Of a stretch of DNA of 64,000 nucleotides, positions 63,085 through 64,000 are shown one piece after another. The translations under genes were made by a program, and so were the position numbers. Every line of letters starts with the position of its first letter. Position 1 is the first letter of the stretch. The DNA comes from an uncultured Dehalococcoidia bacterium (lineage in GTDB: Bacteria > Chloroflexota > Dehalococcoidia > Lucifugimonadales > CATQGZ01). Location: assembly GCA_958295685.1 (NCBI GenBank), contig OY282365.1, positions 2,046,001-2,110,000 of the forward strand, read 5' to 3'. A model generated the notes under the pieces. That model worked only from the letters and a program-made list of their open reading frames with translations. It searched no databases and was not told the DNA's origin.

Positions 63085-64000
63085 ATGCCCAGCGATACCC
63101 GTCGATTCACTCTGCTCAAGGCCGGTGTCCTCATCGACGGCAGGGGCGGGCCGCCAATCGAGCGCGGGGCGGTGCTGATCAGGGACGGCAGGATCGCCGC
63201 CGCTGGGCCGGAGCGGGACGCGGCGGCGCCCGACGGCGCGCGGGTGCAGACGATCGAGTATCCCAGGATGACGCTGATGCCGGGGATGGTGGATGCCCAT
63301 ACCCACAGCAACGGGTTCGGTGACGGCCGCCCTGGGGACGAGTTGGCCGGTCTTCCCGACGAGGTTCTCACCCTTCAGTCGGCCCGGAACGCGCGGCTGA
63401 GCCTTCTGACGGGGGTGACGACCGTCCGCGAGAACGGTGCCAAGAACGCCACGACGCTCAGGCTTCGGGACGCGGTGGAGCAGGGGATCGCTGCCGGGCC
63501 GAGGATGGCGCTGTGCGGCCGCGCCGTGTCCATAATCGGGGGCCACATGAGCTACTTCGGGATAGAGTCGACCGGGCCGGACGAAGCCAGGGCCCACACT
63601 CGGCGGCTCATCAAGGAGGGCGCCGACTACATCAAGATCACCGCCACCGGCGGCAGCACCAGTACGTCGTTTCCGCTGCGGCCCTCGTTCGACGTGGACG
63701 AGCTCAGGGCTATTACCGGAGAGGCCCACAAGTTCGGCAAGCTGACGGCGGCCCACTGCACCTCGACTCAGGGGGTCGTCAACTCGCTCGACGCTGGCGT
63801 GGACATGATAATCCACTGCATCTTCAAGGAGCCGGACGGAGTCGATGGCTTCAGGGAGGACGTGGCGGAGCGGATAGGAGAGCAGGGCGCTTTCGTCAAT
63901 CCGACTCTGCACGTGTCCCGATCGGCCAACTGGGCCATCGAGCGGAGGAAGGCGGAGCGGGGGCTGACTCCGGCGGAGCAGGCGGAGCTCGACGAGGGCC
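63085..64000 (+). CDS. Imidazolonepropionase-like amidohydrolase, 3' end outside the window
   Basis: At least 305 residues of a COG1228-type metal-dependent hydrolase. N-terminal beta domain (FTLLKAGVLIDGRGGPPIER), metal motif GMVDAHTHSNGFGDG, TGVTTVRENG, the likely carboxylated Lys in EGADYIKITATGGS, His in TAAHCTS and DMIIHCIFKEP. Related enzymes include Xaa-Pro dipeptidases and arylamidases, which would fit the neighbouring peptide transporter (inference). ATG 63085 has CGGAGG upstream. Confidence 0.9.
   Translation, partial: MPSDTRRFTLLKAGVLIDGRGGPPIERGAVLIRDGRIAAAGPERDAAAPDGARVQTIEYPRMTLMPGMVDAHTHSNGFGDGRPGDELAGLPDEVLTLQSARNARLSLLTGVTTVRENGAKNATTLRLRDAVEQGIAAGPRMALCGRAVSIIGGHMSYFGIESTGPDEARAHTRRLIKEGADYIKITATGGSTSTSFPLRPSFDVDELRAITGEAHKFGKLTAAHCTSTQGVVNSLDAGVDMIIHCIFKEPDGVDGFREDVAERIGEQGAFVNPTLHVSRSANWAIERRKAERGLTPAEQAELDEG

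Overview
The window is about 62% G+C, gene-dense bacterial chromosome. The gene content fits a Chloroflexota-type organism, probably a Dehalococcoidia or SAR202-like heterotroph. That placement is inference: a 23S rRNA gene unlinked from 16S and 5S, a T-box-controlled ileS, many amidohydrolases and short-chain oxidoreductases, Thr/Pro-rich membrane-anchored surface protein, and glycine/betaine-reductase-like selenoproteins. No phage, IS transposase or CRISPR array is seen.

Layout. 0-3.3 kb: ileS (minus, 3' end outside the window) behind a transcriptional T-box. 3.5-9.0 kb: MoxR ATPase, DUF58 and transglutaminase-like membrane protein operon, then ogt. 9.1-11.2 kb: groES-groEL with a CIRCE operator. 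11.6-13.9 kb: dihydrodipicolinate-synthase-like aldolase and COG3964-type amidohydrolase. 13.9-17.5 kb: stand-alone 23S rRNA with its own promoter and boxA, followed by initiator tRNA. 17.6-21.2 kb: primary-type sigma factor and an orphan molybdenum hydroxylase large subunit. 21.3-22.6 kb: MITE-like repeat, tRNA-Gly, tRNA-Phe. 22.6-34.2 kb: glycosyltransferase and a catabolic island (TIM-barrel-like unknown, aldo/keto reductase, PEP-mutase family, D-aminoacylase, SMP-30, SDR, uronate-dehydrogenase-like, amidohydrolase). 34.3-41.8 kb: an 1890-residue surface subtilase and a CocE hydrolase. 41.8-44.6 kb: selA-rarA. 45-52.4 kb: M24 peptidase, COG4741 nuclease-like, sialidase-like, TolB-like lipoprotein, and a permease fused to FG-GAP/ASPIC repeats. 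52.4-55.6 kb: grdB-grdE-grdA with two in-frame UGA selenocysteine codons. 55.9-58.1 kb: two thioredoxin-fold lipoproteins. 58.9-62.8 kb: oligopeptide ABC transporter parts. 63.1 kb to the end: amidohydrolase (truncated).

The most unusual signal is a family of about 250-330 bp intergenic elements: five clear copies (A 11.3-11.6, B 22.4-22.6, C 32.7-33.0, D 44.8-45.1, E 58.5-58.7 kb) and one decayed copy (F about 24.3-24.5 kb). Each clear copy has a sigma70-type promoter with exactly 17 bp spacing, an ATG exactly 6 nt after the -10 box (so at the expected +1), then 8-9 tandem 10-11 nt units (TGTCGCATAAG or TGTCGGATAAG; TGTTCCA/TGTCCCA in C and F), a conserved CAGCTACGA segment, and an inverted anti-repeat that changes together with the repeat class. 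All six point towards the next downstream gene. Copy C has 12-bp terminal inverted repeats and an 8-bp target-site duplication, so at least one copy moved as a MITE. I do not recognise this family.

Functional links: selA supplies selenocysteine machinery for GrdA and GrdB in the same window; the peptidase, D-aminoacylase, CocE and Opp/Dpp genes suggest peptide scavenging; the epimerase-SDR-SMP-30-amidohydrolase operon suggests oxidation of sugar-derived acids and lactones.
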